Shown piece by piece: positions 1 through 12,600 of a DNA stretch of 64,000 bases. Origin of the DNA: Carnegiea gigantea. Lineage: Eukaryota > Streptophyta > Magnoliopsida > Caryophyllales > Cactaceae. Where the stretch lies: assembly GCA_029747015.1 (NCBI GenBank), contig JAKOGI010002300.1:15001-79000 (forward strand), read 5' to 3'. How positions within the stretch are numbered: position 1 is the stretch's first letter; every line of letters begins with the position of its first letter. Below the pieces are notes generated by a model. The model was not told the origin of the DNA. It saw only the letters and a program-made list of their open reading frames with translations, and searched no databases. The position numbers and the translations under genes are program-made.

Positions 1-201
1 CAATAAAAAATTCCAACTCTTGTATCTTGCGTTCACTTATACCACGCTATAACTCCATCACCTACTTTTTCACATTTGAAATTCCTTTCAAGGTAAGAAT
101 AAGTATTTTCAGATATCTCCCAATAACTTCTATGTACGTTAAGAACTCCATCCAAGTATCAAAACTAAGTTTATCCTCATGATTCATTTGGGAGAAACCT
201 T

Positions 202-1815
202 CTAAACATTACCATCCACGTCAAAAATTAGTTTAGTAGGTGCCACATTGGTCCATCTATTCAAAATACAGTAGTTGAAAAGTTTATACAATTTTGCCTT
301 TAAAATACACAATCTATGAAGACAAGGAATGTCTTTACATTCAAACATTTTACATAAATAATGTGCCACATGATTTGAAGGGTTGTAAATCACCTGTCGT
401 CTCTTGTCATCTTTCCTACTATTGTCTCTAATAGTTGTCAAGAATCATTTGTCATCCATCTCATAATCCATACGAGCTGCTCATAACTCATGTTGAAATC
501 TATAAAAATTAGAGTAAGTATAGATTCTTACTGTAAGTTTCTCCAAATCCCGGTATGTTTTCAATTGAGGCAACGAGGAAAGTTGTCTTATTATCTGCTT
601 TTGACCTACCATGTCTTTACAATTTTATAGCAGTCTCAAATTGCATCTAGAATTCCACCAAACTTAGATGTGGGTTTGTAAAGTTGCTGAAAAAGTTTTT
701 CTTTCAGATCTACAAGTTGCCTGAAAACAACTCCTTAAAACAAATCCCAAAAATAGGTCAAAATCCACATATCCTTAATGCAAAAGTCTGTGACAACCAA
801 GCATTATTAGTCATCCTCAAATCTTCAATTTTGACATGCCAATTTGTTTCAAACTCCACTGGTTTATCAAAATTGTATACACAAGACTTAAATCAAGAAT
901 TAAAATCAAGATGGACATTCAAAGAACATTCAACTTTTTCCGATAGCTTCTTTATGATATGCCATACACAAATCCTAAGAGTAGATTTGTCAAAAACCTT
1001 TTGAATTGCAAATTTTGTTGTACGCTCTTATTATTTATGGCACAAATTAGTTTATGACCACCCAATTTCTTCAATAGCCATATAAGTGACTTTGATTTTC
1101 ATCCCCTAAGAATGCGGCCCTAAAGGTCATACAATGCTATGGTTATTAATACCAATGAAAGGAGCAAAGATAATTTCATATCTATTTGTGTCAAATGTTG
1201 TATCAATTGACACAACATCTCCATACAATGCATACTTTTTTCTCGAAATGCCGTCTGCCTGGAAAATATGCTTTAACCTTTGTTCATTATCCAATTCATA
1301 TGCATAGGAAAAAGACTTATTCACTTTCTTCTTTTATTTTCAAATTGTCAACGAACATGTGAGCATCAGAGTCCTTTATTCAAGCTTTCAAGTCTCTTCA
1401 AAATTTTTTCGAAGCTTGTTTAGAGCATCAAACATGTTCAAAACCACTAATTTGCTCTTGCATATACTGATGTGCTTTACTAGCACCACCATTAGCATGG
1501 GTGTGAGACTTTAACAAGGCCCTCTGCACACTTTTAACTCTTGAGTTTAATTTTAACATGTGGCATTTCTTAGGGGTGGTAAGCAAATGTGTATGACCTT
1601 CATAAAATCTACATAACACATATTTTCCTTCTACATTCCTTTTTAATTTAACCAAAGCATTACACCCCTCCCTTGTCAAAGTTTCTTTTCCAAACCCTTT
1701 CTTTTCCTTTGGATTTAACATTTTGGAATTTTCCATGAATCCATATTTTGAACAAACACAGTACTTATATTTCTTAGCTTCTTCTTTGTTCGTTTAACAA
1801 GATGACTTACGAATG
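202..1815 (-). pseudogene. FAR1/FHY3-related protein (MULE transposase-derived), decayed
   Basis: Reading leftwards, the order is that of the FAR1/FHY3 family. First comes a FAR1 DNA-binding-like domain (1428-1810) with a KYKYCVCSK start, LTREGCNALVKLKR and FYEGHTHLLTTPKK. Next is a MULE transposase core segment (1127-1324) with RLKHIFQADG and GDVVSIDTTFDTNRY. A central region follows with FNVH-like and NFTNPHLSLVEF-like pieces in shifting frames. Last is a SWIM-type zinc finger (202-441) with CKMFECKDIPCLHRLC. Family members are light-signalling transcription factors of about 700-800 residues derived from Mutator-like transposases. Many stops and frameshifts separate the pieces, so this copy cannot make a full protein. 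No introns are obvious. It could be a decayed host gene or the transposase of a dead MULE. I saw no terminal inverted repeats. Confidence 0.85.
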
Positions 1816-2417
1816 CTAACTCTAACATGATGAGTATAAGTTTTATAGAAGTTCTTACATTATTCTAAATTGTCAAATATCAAGCCTTCTTTTGGTAGCA
1901 ATCCTTTCCTCACATGCTTGCACCCACTCTCTAATTATTTTTGTTGGACTCTTGAGGCTGTCGTATACTTGATATTCCACCAATTCTTACTGATCCACCT
2001 CTATCAACACCTACCTTTTTTTAACAAAAAAGTTTAAGTATCATAATTTTAACAAAAGAGTTAAATATTATAGTGTCAAAAAAAAAAGATTCCTATTAAC
2101 TCAAATAAAGAAATAAATGCCTATTGACCGAGAACTAAAATTTTGAAATGACCTATAATTCCTATTTGCTCAGATTTGAAATGCCTATTAGCTTAGTTGT
2201 TGCTAAGTAGTCATTCCAACTTAATTAGTTTTAAAAATAACTAATTAGTCTACTGATAACTGCCCTTCCAAGTAAACATAAGAGGATATTCAAAATATTA
2301 GACATTGAGAGCATTTCAAACAAGAAGAAGAAGGTAATGGTTGCTGTCTAAACTCACCAGAAAAGGTTCAGAAAAAGCATGAACAACACGTAAAGAAAAG
2401 AGACAGATAGCACACTT

Positions 2418-2462
2418 GAGAGAGAGAGAAAGAGAGAGAGAGAGAGACAAAGAGAGAGAGAG
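2418..2462. repeat. (GA)n-rich microsatellite
   Basis: A GAGAGA run interrupted by AAA and ACA. It lies in unassigned DNA. Confidence 0.95.
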
Positions 2463-2832
2463 TAGGAATGTCTAAAAAATCAATCTTCAGAATGACCCAA
2501 TATCTGGGGACATTAATGGTCTTACCCTCACTGGATTAGATAGAGTTGAGATTTAGACCAGGTGGTGGTCTGTAGTGAAGGACATTCAGATGCTAGGTTT
2601 CAGAAATTTGGAGAGGGAATGAAGAGGGAGATAATACAATGCATGATTCTGTGAAATTAGAAGGTCTTGAAAGACCCTCTCCTCCTCATCTGTGATTTTC
2701 TTTTTCCCTTTTAAATTCATAAACAGTCACATAAAAGCTAAAAATAAGTATGTAAATCATGGCCAGTCATTCAAAAGTTGACGGTTGAGATATAAAGAAG
2801 TCATTTTAAGGGGGAGATCTCCTTAGAACCCT

Positions 2833-2833
<1 letters not shown>

Positions 2834-2867
<34 letters not shown>
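2834..2867. repeat. (CA)n microsatellite
   Basis: About 17 uninterrupted CA units followed by an A-rich stretch. Confidence 0.97.
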
Positions 2868-2871
<4 letters not shown>

Positions 2872-3548
2872 CACAAATGCATGGGTGCTCCAATGGGGTA
2901 TTTATGCATGTGTCTTTGCAGTACGATTTGATAGAGGATGAATTTTGGCAATTCATTGATGATTTGCTTTACCTTCTGAGTTTTCATATAAATTGATGAA
3001 TTTTATAATAAAATGATGAATATTTTATTCCACCGATTAGTTTTACAGTAGTGTTAGTGAATTGATGGGATTATATATAGTTTTATGATAGCAACAATTT
3101 AATCTGAGTGTGACAAATATTTTATTACCCTAAATTTTCTCAAACCAAATACTCATGAATATAAGTCTTTATTTGCACATATAAAGGTATACAGATAAAG
3201 AATTGAGTGCATAGAAAAATATTTGTAGATGAATTTTGTGATAAACTAATAAAATTTACAACAACATTGATTAATTCTCCAAAACAAGTATATGTTTGTT
3301 AATATTCATTATCTTACTGGAAACAGTCATAATCCCTCCATATATATACATCTGTCCATGTGCTAGGAACTTGTATTAGTTTTCGTTGCTTAGCTCTCTG
3401 CATAACCTCATCAATGATGAATAAATATTCAAGTAATCAATTAGTATATTTATCACAGATATTTACGTATTCATAACCAAAATGCATACTCAATATGAAA
3501 TAGTTCAAATAAATCAAACAAATAAATAACATATCGTATCACCGCATT

Positions 3549-3615
3549 ATATGTCATATATTATATATCATATATCATATCAAATCATATCATATCATGT
3601 CATATAGTATGATAT
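3549..3615. repeat. CATAT/TCATA imperfect simple repeat
   Basis: A run of ATATCAT and CATATCA variants about 65 bases long. It is degenerate and unbracketed by any visible element. Confidence 0.85.
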
Positions 3616-3859
3616 AAAAATAAATATGTTAATATTTGATTGACAAGTGTCCATTATGATTGAGTATCTTTTACTTTTTTTATTTAATCCTAAATTGCTC
3701 AATCATTAATTGTTAGTTTTATAGTAAATTAATAATAACTAGGATTAATGGGAGAGCTACTAACTTCTTCTTTGCCTTCATTAGAAGGCTAAAATAGTAT
3801 AGGATCTGCTGTAAAGATTAGTCCTTGAAAACAAAAGTCCTTAGGAGGACTAATGCACC

Positions 3860-5040
3860 AATAAGAAGAGGTGGTCCAAGCCGTAAAGGAATTAGAGGAT
3901 TTGGGACTCAACAACTTCTATTTTGGCTAGGTACATCACGAGTAAGGAGCACTTTAAAGAAGACTTAATCTCATGTAGGACTATTAGAGACAAAGAAGAA
4001 AAGTTAGATGACTTTAGTTAGGAGACCAACGCTCTATATCCTTTTTTAGATGTTCTAAATAAAAGTAGAACAGTATTAAGATTAAAGGGATCCTCCACAA
4101 TGGGGAATGGGTTTATAGAGAGACAAGAAATCATTCCTTCCGAATACGAACTTTTTGTCGACAATCTAAGGATGCTATTAGTGCCCATCACCAAGTGAAA
4201 TTTCTGGTCAATGTGGGGCAATAACTCCAGCAGGAGGATTTGTCTTATTAAATAAAACATTCACATTTCAAGAAGTGGAAACATCATGTTTTCACATAGC
4301 TACTCACAAGTCCCCAAGATCTAATGGTGTCTGAACTGACTTTTACGAGAGAATGTGGCATCTAATAGGGCAATTGGTAGTAGTAGTAGCGTTGGATGTG
4401 TTAAACACAGTGGACTTTCCCAAAATGGTTAATTCCACCCATATTGCACTAATGCCAAAGGTAGATGATTCCCAAATTATAAAGGACTTCAAACTTATTA
4501 GTCTATGTGATGTTCTTTACAAACTTATTTCTATGTGTTTGTTGAATCATCTCAGACTAGTTTAGAGAAAATTAGTGAGGCCATACTAAGATGCTTTCAT
4601 TTTCATAAGGCAGATCACTGAAAACTATCTTTTATGCATTAACTCCTCTCCTACATCAAAACTAAGAGAAGGGGGAGGAAAGTTTTTACAATGACAATAA
4701 ATATGAACAAGGCTTATGATAGGGTGAATTGGAGCTTCCTAGAAGCAATCTTAATCACAGTGCGATTTCTGGAGAAGTGGGTCCAACTTATCATGTTTGT
4801 GTCACCACTGTCCTTACTCTCTACTAATGAATTGCCAGCCTACGGGCTTTATTTATTCGAAAGCAAGAGTATAACTAGGGGATCCCTTATCAACTTATCT
4901 CTTCCTTTTCTATATGGAAGTTGTATCAACTAACTTGATTGAGGCATAAGATAGGAAACGAGTTAGATGGGTTCAAGTACGCTGAGATGGACATCAAATT
5001 TCCCATCTCTCTTTTATATATAGAAGATGATAAATATCAC
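3860..5040 (+). pseudogene. LINE (L1-like) reverse transcriptase relic
   Basis: The plus strand, read through several frame changes, gives the typical order of a plant L1-type reverse transcriptase. A THKSPRSNGV segment (about 4288-4350) corresponds to the SKAPGPDG motif. ALMPKVDDSQIIKDFKLISL (4450-4510) corresponds to the IPK...DFRPISL motif. A QITENYLLC piece follows, then MNKAYDRVNWSFLEAI (4697-4745), the D-containing fingers/palm motif. A DIKFPISLLYIEDD piece (about 4985-5035) sits at the catalytic FADD position. Endonuclease and RNase H domains were not found. Frames are broken by many stops, so it is an old dead copy, probably truncated at both ends. No poly(A) tail or target duplication was located. 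Confidence 0.8.
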
Positions 5041-7663
5041 CCTAATTAGCCCACCACCCCAATTTTTTTCCCTTTTTGTGAAATCTATCATTTTTGAGAA
5101 AATAAAAAATATTTTATTTTTAAAAAAAATGCTCTTTATAATACAACAATCCCCTAATCATTTTCTAAAAATAAAAATGCAACTGTCAGTGCCTAAATTT
5201 AATACAAGTGTTTGGCTACATGATGCATGCTCTCAGGTGGACAAGACCTTCACCCTAGAGTTGAACATGATCCAAACAAAATACATTCGCATCATATAGG
5301 GGGTTTTGATCTTCGCAGGTTTTTAAATGGGTCTTGTGTATACCCTATGTCGCGGAGTACTCTCAGGGCGTACCAAAATGCTCATTAGATGTGGTCTCTC
5401 ACACCCTTACGCATATAGACAATCTCATCAGGAGTGTCCACAATCACTCTATCACTGAACCATATTGGTTGTGAGATTACTAAGGATATATGTCCAACTT
5501 TCTCATTATGGAATCTATAAGGCATCGAGTGACATGGGATTCTAATACATTTCAACTTTACTACCTCCAGAGTATTATGGGATGCAGTGGAAATGTTTGA
5601 TCTAGTGAATAGCATTTCTATAATAGATTAGGATTGAATTGTACTTGAACTCTGGAGCACATGCTTTTCTATTTCCTAAAGAAATCAGTACTATGAGATA
5701 GAGTAGGCGTCAATCAATAATATTGGTTAAATTTAATATAATCCTATATATCTCCTATGACTGTTTCATCTCTAATTGCTCATTTTAAAGTTATGTTAAT
5801 ATTGTTCTCGTTCGTATTCAGATACCACTTTTCCCTCCCTAAAAAGGAATTTTCTCTTAAGACTATATATCCACAGTTCAAATTTGAATGACAACACCTA
5901 TCTCATTGGCAAAACTCAAGAACTACCATTCCCTTCTTTAAGGAGTATCATTATATTCATACATGAACACAACAACCTCAATCCTTGGCTATTTAATTAT
6001 GGCACACACTTTTTCACCCACACTAATCTAGAGAAATTCATACATTGTTGAGTCTCCCTCACTATTTTTGAGGAACTCACACATAATGTTAGCACATAAG
6101 TGCAAAAAAATAGAAGCTCTCTATATTGTACTTCACTTATCATGCTTTAATGAGTATAACTCATCTTGTACTTCATCCATAATTTCACCAACAGCCATGC
6201 CTGATCATCATAATGATGTCAATGGCCATTGCCTCTAGGTCAACGAGTTACCAGCCTAGTTTCTAGGCCATCCACAGGCCTCCTATTCGAGGAGGGCATC
6301 TAGCATAGTGAAACCCACAACAAATATGGGTGCTGTTTCATAAAAATGGAGGTCATTACAATACCCTATGACACATAAATAAACCAGTCATTATCTATTC
6401 AATGTCTCAATCCATGTGAGCGGCCATTATGGCTCAGCCATGCTGAAGGAGTTTAACAAAATAGGTACCCAAGGATATTTTAATTACCATCCTCAACGTT
6501 GCGTCAAATTAATTGACCTTTTATCCCTGCTCAAAAATATAAAAATAGGGATGAATTCTACATTTTCAAATTTATTGGATTGACCAATTCCCTTTTCTCC
6601 ACTATAAAATTGTTAAGGATTGTAAGGGATATTACTCATCGATTAAAATCACATGAATCCACTACAAACACAAGATTTTCAGCAACACCACCTCTATTGT
6701 TAAGAATACATCTCGTATTATCCCATAAAATATTATTTTAGCCAACCCCCTAGACCGGGGCTCCTCATCATACAAATCCCTTTTAAAATATCATATATGA
6801 CACCAATATTCTAATCAAAGATAAACACCATCAAATGGTTTGTCCTTACATATGAACCAATGAAAATTAAAATTCCTGATTGTATGAGATGTATGATAAT
6901 ATTGTATCGTATCAGTATACCTATGTGCCTCTACCACTTAAGGATGATCTCAACTGCATAGAGTGATTTCAACTACATACTTACCACCAAGATATATCAA
7001 GTTTACCACTTTTGAGTATGCTCTTTTACATTCTCAGATTGTCAAGCTTTCTTACTTGGATATATTCATGAATTATTCCTCTTTTTATTAATTTTAAATC
7101 ATCACACATAAAGTTTACTCTTATATGTTAACATAGACCCCGACTATACATGGGATTATATTCTCACAAAAGACATGTACCCCATCAACCATCAATGTCT
7201 AAGAAGATAAATTATTAAATATCCTTCCACATAATTTATAGCAAATATAGACACATAATTTACACTCATTATGTAAATAAATTTGATGATAAGTGCTTTT
7301 GAATTCACAGAACATTCTCATGAATAAATTCTTACTTAGATTACACAGCTGAAAAATTCTCATTGAGATTTTTTGTGCTAAAAAAATCTCCACCATCGTT
7401 TGTATGATAAGATGAAGACAAAATCATACATTTATCAATCACACTATATTTTCTTGTCCAATAACTGTGAGTGATGTTCACAATTTTTCAAACATCTCAG
7501 TTTGATAATCTCTAAGTACAAACCCTGCTCAGCATTGTGGTTTTATTTCCCACCACTAGAATATATTAATAATAACTTATTGTCCCATTAACTCTCATCA
7601 TCACGTTCCCACAGCTCTTAGTATATGTAGAAAGGAATTGACTCAAAAATCCTAAGAGGCTGA
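5041..7663. other. Unassigned intergenic DNA
   Basis: About 2.6 kb of AT-rich sequence. Small frames (5027-5299 plus, 5385-5615 minus, 7199-7396 minus) show no family signature. Texture such as a TATATATCC stretch near 5860 and a CTATAAAA near 6600 would fit an eroded LTR, but I found no second copy, primer site or target duplication in the window. Confidence 0.4.
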
Positions 7664-8980
7664 CATAGGTGTAGGTTTTTTTTTTTGGGGGGGGGGGGGG
7701 GGGGGGAGGGGGAGTAAGGGTGGAAAGTTGTCGTCCTCTAGGATGGTGTGAAAATCAAGTCATTAGTTATTCTCGACCCCAACTGTAACCTAGGAAAAAT
7801 GATAAATGTCACTAAGCATAATTAATTAAACTAATTATTCACTAATTCTAATATACATATGATTAATTAAACTAAATTAAAATAAAGCATAATTAATAAA
7901 ATCAGTCCAAAACATCATATTGACTAACAATAACTAGCAAAACATCTAATTAACTAAGAAAACATTAAATTTACTAATTAAAATAAGAGAAAGAAAGGAG
8001 AGTACCTCAAAAGTTTAAAAATCCAACAATGGAGGTTGGCCTCCATTGTTGGAACAAGTGGATGATGATTGAAGGTGAATTTTACACTTATTTTCACTAA
8101 TCTAACTCAACTACTCCTAATCTAACCCAGTGAGAGCCAAAAACTCAAACCTGTAACAATGGGTTTTCAAACCCTAAGATGGAGGAGAGATAAAGAGATA
8201 GAAATTTGCATTCTTGAACAAAGAGAATGAGAGATTAGGAGTAGATAGTAGAATAGAAGGATGATTTTGAAATAGAGACACTAATTTCAATCCATCAACA
8301 AACAAAAGCATGTAAGTTTGGAGATTAAACTAGTAAATCAAACTCAACAAAGTAAGAACTTAAATGAAAATGAACATTAAAGAGAGGGAAAGAAAGCTAA
8401 TTGCATCAAAAATTCATTACTCTTGAATTGTGGTTACAAAATTAAACTAAATCTACACTAATTTCTCCTAAACCTTAGGTTAAACCCTATTCTTGAAACC
8501 TCAAAATTAGATGATTACAAAAATGGGGGAAGGGCACATTAAATAGATCCCGACGCAGCAAATTTGGCACAGTTGTGCCATGTGGCATAGGAAGGCTATG
8601 TTAAATTTCTGGAATTCTGCATAGAAATAGAGTAGAAATAGGATTTGGCACGGCCATGCCAATGGGTGTAGGCATCCCATGCCACCTGGCACTGCAACCC
8701 ATGCCAAATTTCTGCATTGCTCTTCTTCCTTACTGCTCCTACAATTTTATTGCTTGTTGACCCGACCTTGCTTCGTGATTATCCCGGGGTATCCTCTAAG
8801 GTGTTCCGGGTTAACGTGCGTAACTTTTGATATATTTTGCATGTATTATCCACCATTTAAACAATTCTCTTTATTACCTACAAAATCAATAAAATAGAAA
8901 TAAACAACCTAATTTATCAATTGTTTGAGCTAAATCTATGTAGAATGAAGTGTAAAATTCACATGGATTAAGCCCGAACA
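7664..8980 (-). repeat. 3' LTR of the gag-only gypsy element
   Basis: It aligns along its length with 13055-14372. On the plus strand it begins CATAGGTGTAG, eroded from the TGTAGGTGTAG of the partner, and ends CCCGAACA. It contains a T11-G20 homopolymer junction at 7676-7706 that the partner lacks, and a field of short GGCAY/RTGCC palindromes at 8571-8705. Confidence 0.9.
7676..7712. repeat. Poly(T)-poly(G) homopolymer junction
   Basis: About 11 T are followed by about 20 G, then AGGGGG. The matching place in the partner LTR (13065-13081) has only T8 A G6, so the tract expanded after insertion or is an assembly artefact. Confidence 0.9.
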
Positions 8981-10840
8981 AATACGCCCACACCAAGAGT
9001 TTGGTCTTCCTTGAGTAAAACAAACTAAACAAACTAAAAAGAAATGAAAAATTAGAAAAAAAAAATCCTAACTCACTTTCATAGGGATTACGATTGCATT
9101 TAGTGTATGCAACAAGCATTTTAAACCCCTTGGTTTTCCAAGTGGACGAATGAGGTCAGTTGAGTGTTTTCAAGTGAAATACTCACAAAAATATTTTCAA
9201 AAATAAAGAAAAATCTTTTTAGTTTTTTCAAACATGATCATATATACAAATAATGGGGAAACTATGTACATGATTTAGATAATTGCATCACTCTAGTAAC
9301 CAAATCATCAAATTATATACAAATAAAAATGTACAATTAAAAGAACTCTAAGCCACAAGAAGCACCCTGACTTCCATTTTTCACCGCACACAACAATATG
9401 GAATGATATGTACACATTGGTGCATATACAAATGTGTATTAATCCTTATGAATCAAGTTGCTAACATTGACACGATTCTCGTTTCCTTGCCTAATTGCCT
9501 TTTTTACTCTTTTTTCCCCTTTCCCATTTTTTCAAGAATAATAATGCACGCAGACTAAACCTACTTGATTTACACATATTCGGGCCTTCCCTTAAAAGGG
9601 GCTTTACTAGAATGTGCAAAACACTTATTTCATCACCTAATAATGTGTGATCAAGTAAAATAGCGTATATTTAAGCCAATTAAAGATATGAAATAAAGAT
9701 AGTGACTTTGAACACTAGTGCTTGGATTTTTATTCACATATTTAGGCTTTCTTTTTCATTATTTTTTCTCTTTTTTTGGTTATTTTTCAAGAGCGTAGAA
9801 GACAATTTCGATAAATAAAAAGTTTACACGCCAACTTAACAATAAAATCCGAAGCATTGATGATAAAGTGAACAAGGTACGCACAAAATCACACATATAA
9901 GAGGGGGTTATCATGAAAAACCGAATCTACATTCTCCACTAGACATTTGATCATGCAAGCTCTATTTGCATATAACTCAATAACTTAGCAACATGGGGTC
10001 AATCACCTAAGAAAGTACAGATGTCCCTAAAGAAAAATAAAAATCTTTTTGAATTTTTCAAAATTTTCAAAAAATATATACAAATGGGCACTCACCCGTA
10101 CACCAAAACTCCATCATGTCCTCATTGTGGGAACTAAGACACCAAAAAACAATCACATATGCAATCCAACCACATAACCAACAAATCAAATCCACCAAAT
10201 ATATACAAACCTATGACACCACCAACAAGCACAGAACCTAGCAACACCAACAAATATTCATAAAACGAAGCACACAACCAACAAACACACATAAAACAAA
10301 GCATACAAATCAAACAAGTGTGATCATAGCCATTTCAGCTCAACGAATCCCTACTTTCACCTCAAAATCGATTACCCACACAATCACAATACTAGATATC
10401 CACAAATAGTAAGAAAAGAAATAAAGAAAAAAAAAAGAAGAAGGGAGAAGAGTTAGTACGATCATACCAAGTTAGGTGCTAAATGCACCTAAACTATGTG
10501 TCACTAAGATGTGCTACAAGAGGCTCAAGGAGTATCAGCCACTCCGTCAAATCACCAAGTTACCACTTGTATCAATCCATAGCAAAGCTCGTAGCAACCA
10601 TTGGTAACAAGGAGGATGTGCTAAAGAAAGCATATCGCTGGAATAGAAGTGAGAGCTCTCTTGAGCTTATCAAAACTCTAGGCCCAATCATAAGAGTTAC
10701 ACACATGCCCAACATCACTCAATATAGAGGATAAGGGCCTAGAAGTGGCACAAAAAGTATGAATGCACGAACTAGGCATGAATCCTAAATCCTCTATCCA
10801 ATCCTCAAGCCCTATTTTCACATCAAGCTCATGAGTCCAG
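8981..10840 (-). other. Internal 3' part of the gag-only gypsy element, non-coding
   Basis: This lies between the 3' LTR and the last open frame. It is A-rich with many CAAACA/ACAAC runs near 10140-10330. No pol domain was recognised in any frame. The plus-strand frame at 10483-10734 has no family signature and opposes the element. Confidence 0.6.
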
Positions 10841-10841
10841 T

Positions 10842-11372
10842 CTAAATTAGGGGCATAAATCTTGCAAGTCTGGGAACTCGGGGAAGGTGAACATTGCGGG
10901 ATCTGTGAAAGAGTGAGATGATAGAGTATAACGAGGGTAAGACAATATAAGTTGGGATATTATTAGGAGGGAACTCAATGAGGGTTGTATCAACAAGCTC
11001 CATATAAGAAGGTGTAACCTCAACATAGTCCTCAACACAAGGCACCTCCAAAGGAGTCTCCTCAACTGAATACTCATCCCCAACAAAAATATCATTGGAA
11101 ACCACAATCATGCTATGCTCAAGACCACAACTAGCCTTAACCACTAGTTTCTCACTCTCGTCATACTCTCTCAAAGGGGCTAAAAGAAAAGGTGCATCAT
11201 AAAAAACCATATAGCCTCCAAGAGCATCCCTAGTCATAAGATAAGGGTTGACCATTGGGGGATGCAATGAAGGGTCACTCACGCCATCAAAAGATATCTG
11301 ATTAAAAGAGTGAGAGTATGGGCTAGCATCATGGTCTAAGAGAAGATCATAAGAACATGGGGAGTGATGCAT
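10842..11372 (-). CDS. 176-residue open frame downstream of gag, function unknown
   Basis: An uninterrupted minus-strand frame inside the gag-only gypsy element, starting MHHSPCSYDLLLDHD and rich in acidic and Val/Pro residues. No zinc knuckle, protease DSG/DTG or RT motif is visible. It survives in an element whose gag has stops, so it may be chance, or a lineage-specific extra reading frame. It is not recognised, and there is no evidence of expression. Confidence 0.3.
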   Translation of the reverse strand: MHHSPCSYDLLLDHDASPYSHSFNQISFDGVSDPSLHPPMVNPYLMTRDALGGYMVFYDAPFLLAPLREYDESEKLVVKASCGLEHSMIVVSNDIFVGDEYSVEETPLEVPCVEDYVEVTPSYMELVDTTLIEFPPNNIPTYIVLPSLYSIISLFHRSRNVHLPRVPRLARFMPLI

Positions 11373-11489
11373 TTAAGAGGTTGAGGTGGATGAAAAAGAG
11401 AAACTTCAATTTGAAGCTCACAACGAAGCGTAGTATCCTCCAAAGCAACCAAGTTGTTGCATAGCTTGCACTCATTATCCATTAAAATC

Positions 11490-12600
11490 TTAGATGCAAT
11501 ACTAGGAGCTTCCCTAGTTGTCTCCCACTAATTTGTCTTATCACTTCAATCCTAGAGAAAGTCCCAAGCCTTATTAGCATTCTTGTAAAGAAACCCTCTC
11601 CTACACATAGATTCAACCATTATCCCACTACTCACATCTAGAGTTAAACAAAGCTAACCCAATAATCGACACGAAGTTAAGTGAGTTTGGGTATAAATTT
11701 TCAACCCTTTTAATTCAATGGGTTGACACGTTCAACCCTTTTAATTAAGCGGGTTAGGTTTAGGATGAGATTCGTAACTTGAAAAAGTACTTATGTAACA
11801 CATTTAATTAAATATGTTAAACAATTCAACTCATTTTTGCATTTGTTATCTATATGTTTACCTTTTCTTAGATAATTAAGAATACAATTTTTTTTTAAAA
11901 AAATATAAATTATCATGAATCAGGGGAGGTTTAGAGAGTAATTATTTAATGTGACATGTAAACTTAATTTTTAATGTTATGTAATTACATATTAGTTGAA
12001 AACATTAAATGCACAAATGGACAATTAGGCGATTGAATTGGACCTATTTATCTTAAATGGATTAAGCAGGCCAATCTGTTAAAAATTAAATGTACATACA
12101 TCAAGATTTTTCAACCAATTTAATAAATGCGGTATGCTCAGGCCGAGCAATTCTCAACCCGTTTAAGTTCGACATGAACACGAACCCAACCTGACCTGAC
12201 CTATTACTCAGCTCTCCTCACATCCAACCCCTCATAAATAATTTGGCACAAGTTCCATTTCTCTAAACCATGGTGAGGGCACTGAGTGGGCAACTCCTTG
12301 AGCCTATTCATATAATTCCAAAAAGGCTCATGTTTAAGTTAGACAAAAGAGACAATTTCATTCCTAAGCCTAATGGTCTTACTAGTAGGAAAGCACCTTT
12401 TCAGAAAGACATTAACAAAAGAATCCCAAGATGTAATAGAACCAACCTTAAGACCATACATTCACCTCTTAACATCATCATTGAGAGCAAAGAGATTGAG
12501 TTTCATCCTCACAACATCATTTGCTACCCTAGGCATGTGAGTCAACAAACACACCTCCTCAGACTCATGAATAAGTAAATAAGGATCTTCAAAGCTTTAG
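11490..12600 (-). pseudogene. Retrotransposon gag (capsid) relic, split by a MITE
   Basis: The minus strand shows the plant retrotransposon-gag signature: HMPRVANDVVRMKLNLFAL, then ITSWDSFVNVFLKRCFP, TIRLRNEIVSF, FWNYMNRLKELPTQCPHHGL and CQIIYEGLDV (12220-12580). Beyond the MITE the same frame resumes with SSGIMVESMCRRGFLYKNA and AWDFL (about 11540-11638). If the MITE and one copy of its target duplication are disregarded, the codons on both sides are in one frame. Several in-frame stops are present, at least two being the kind produced by C-to-T change. A separate minus-strand frame at 12709-12960 (MLFLLFVSYRIAT) may be an upstream gag extension. No zinc knuckle was seen. Confidence 0.85.
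11639..12216. mobile_element. hAT-type MITE nested in gag
   Basis: The element is flanked by perfect 8-bp direct repeats CTCACATC at 11631-11638 and 12217-12224, as expected for hAT transposons. Its ends (TAGAGTTAAAC on the left, CTCAGCTCTC on the right) are eroded versions of the TAGGGCTGTCAAA terminus of the better copy at 29081-29689. The interior shares the family's runs of AACCCGTTTAA and GACACGA. It is about 578 bases with no coding capacity, and would have needed a hAT transposase in trans. Confidence 0.85.

Larger units (their letters stand above)
1837..3780. other. Unassigned AT-rich intergenic DNA
   Basis: No coding homology, LTR or transposon end was recognised. The stretch holds a GA-rich and a CA microsatellite and a CATAT-type simple repeat, listed separately. 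Short frames here have no recognisable family signature. Confidence 0.5.
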
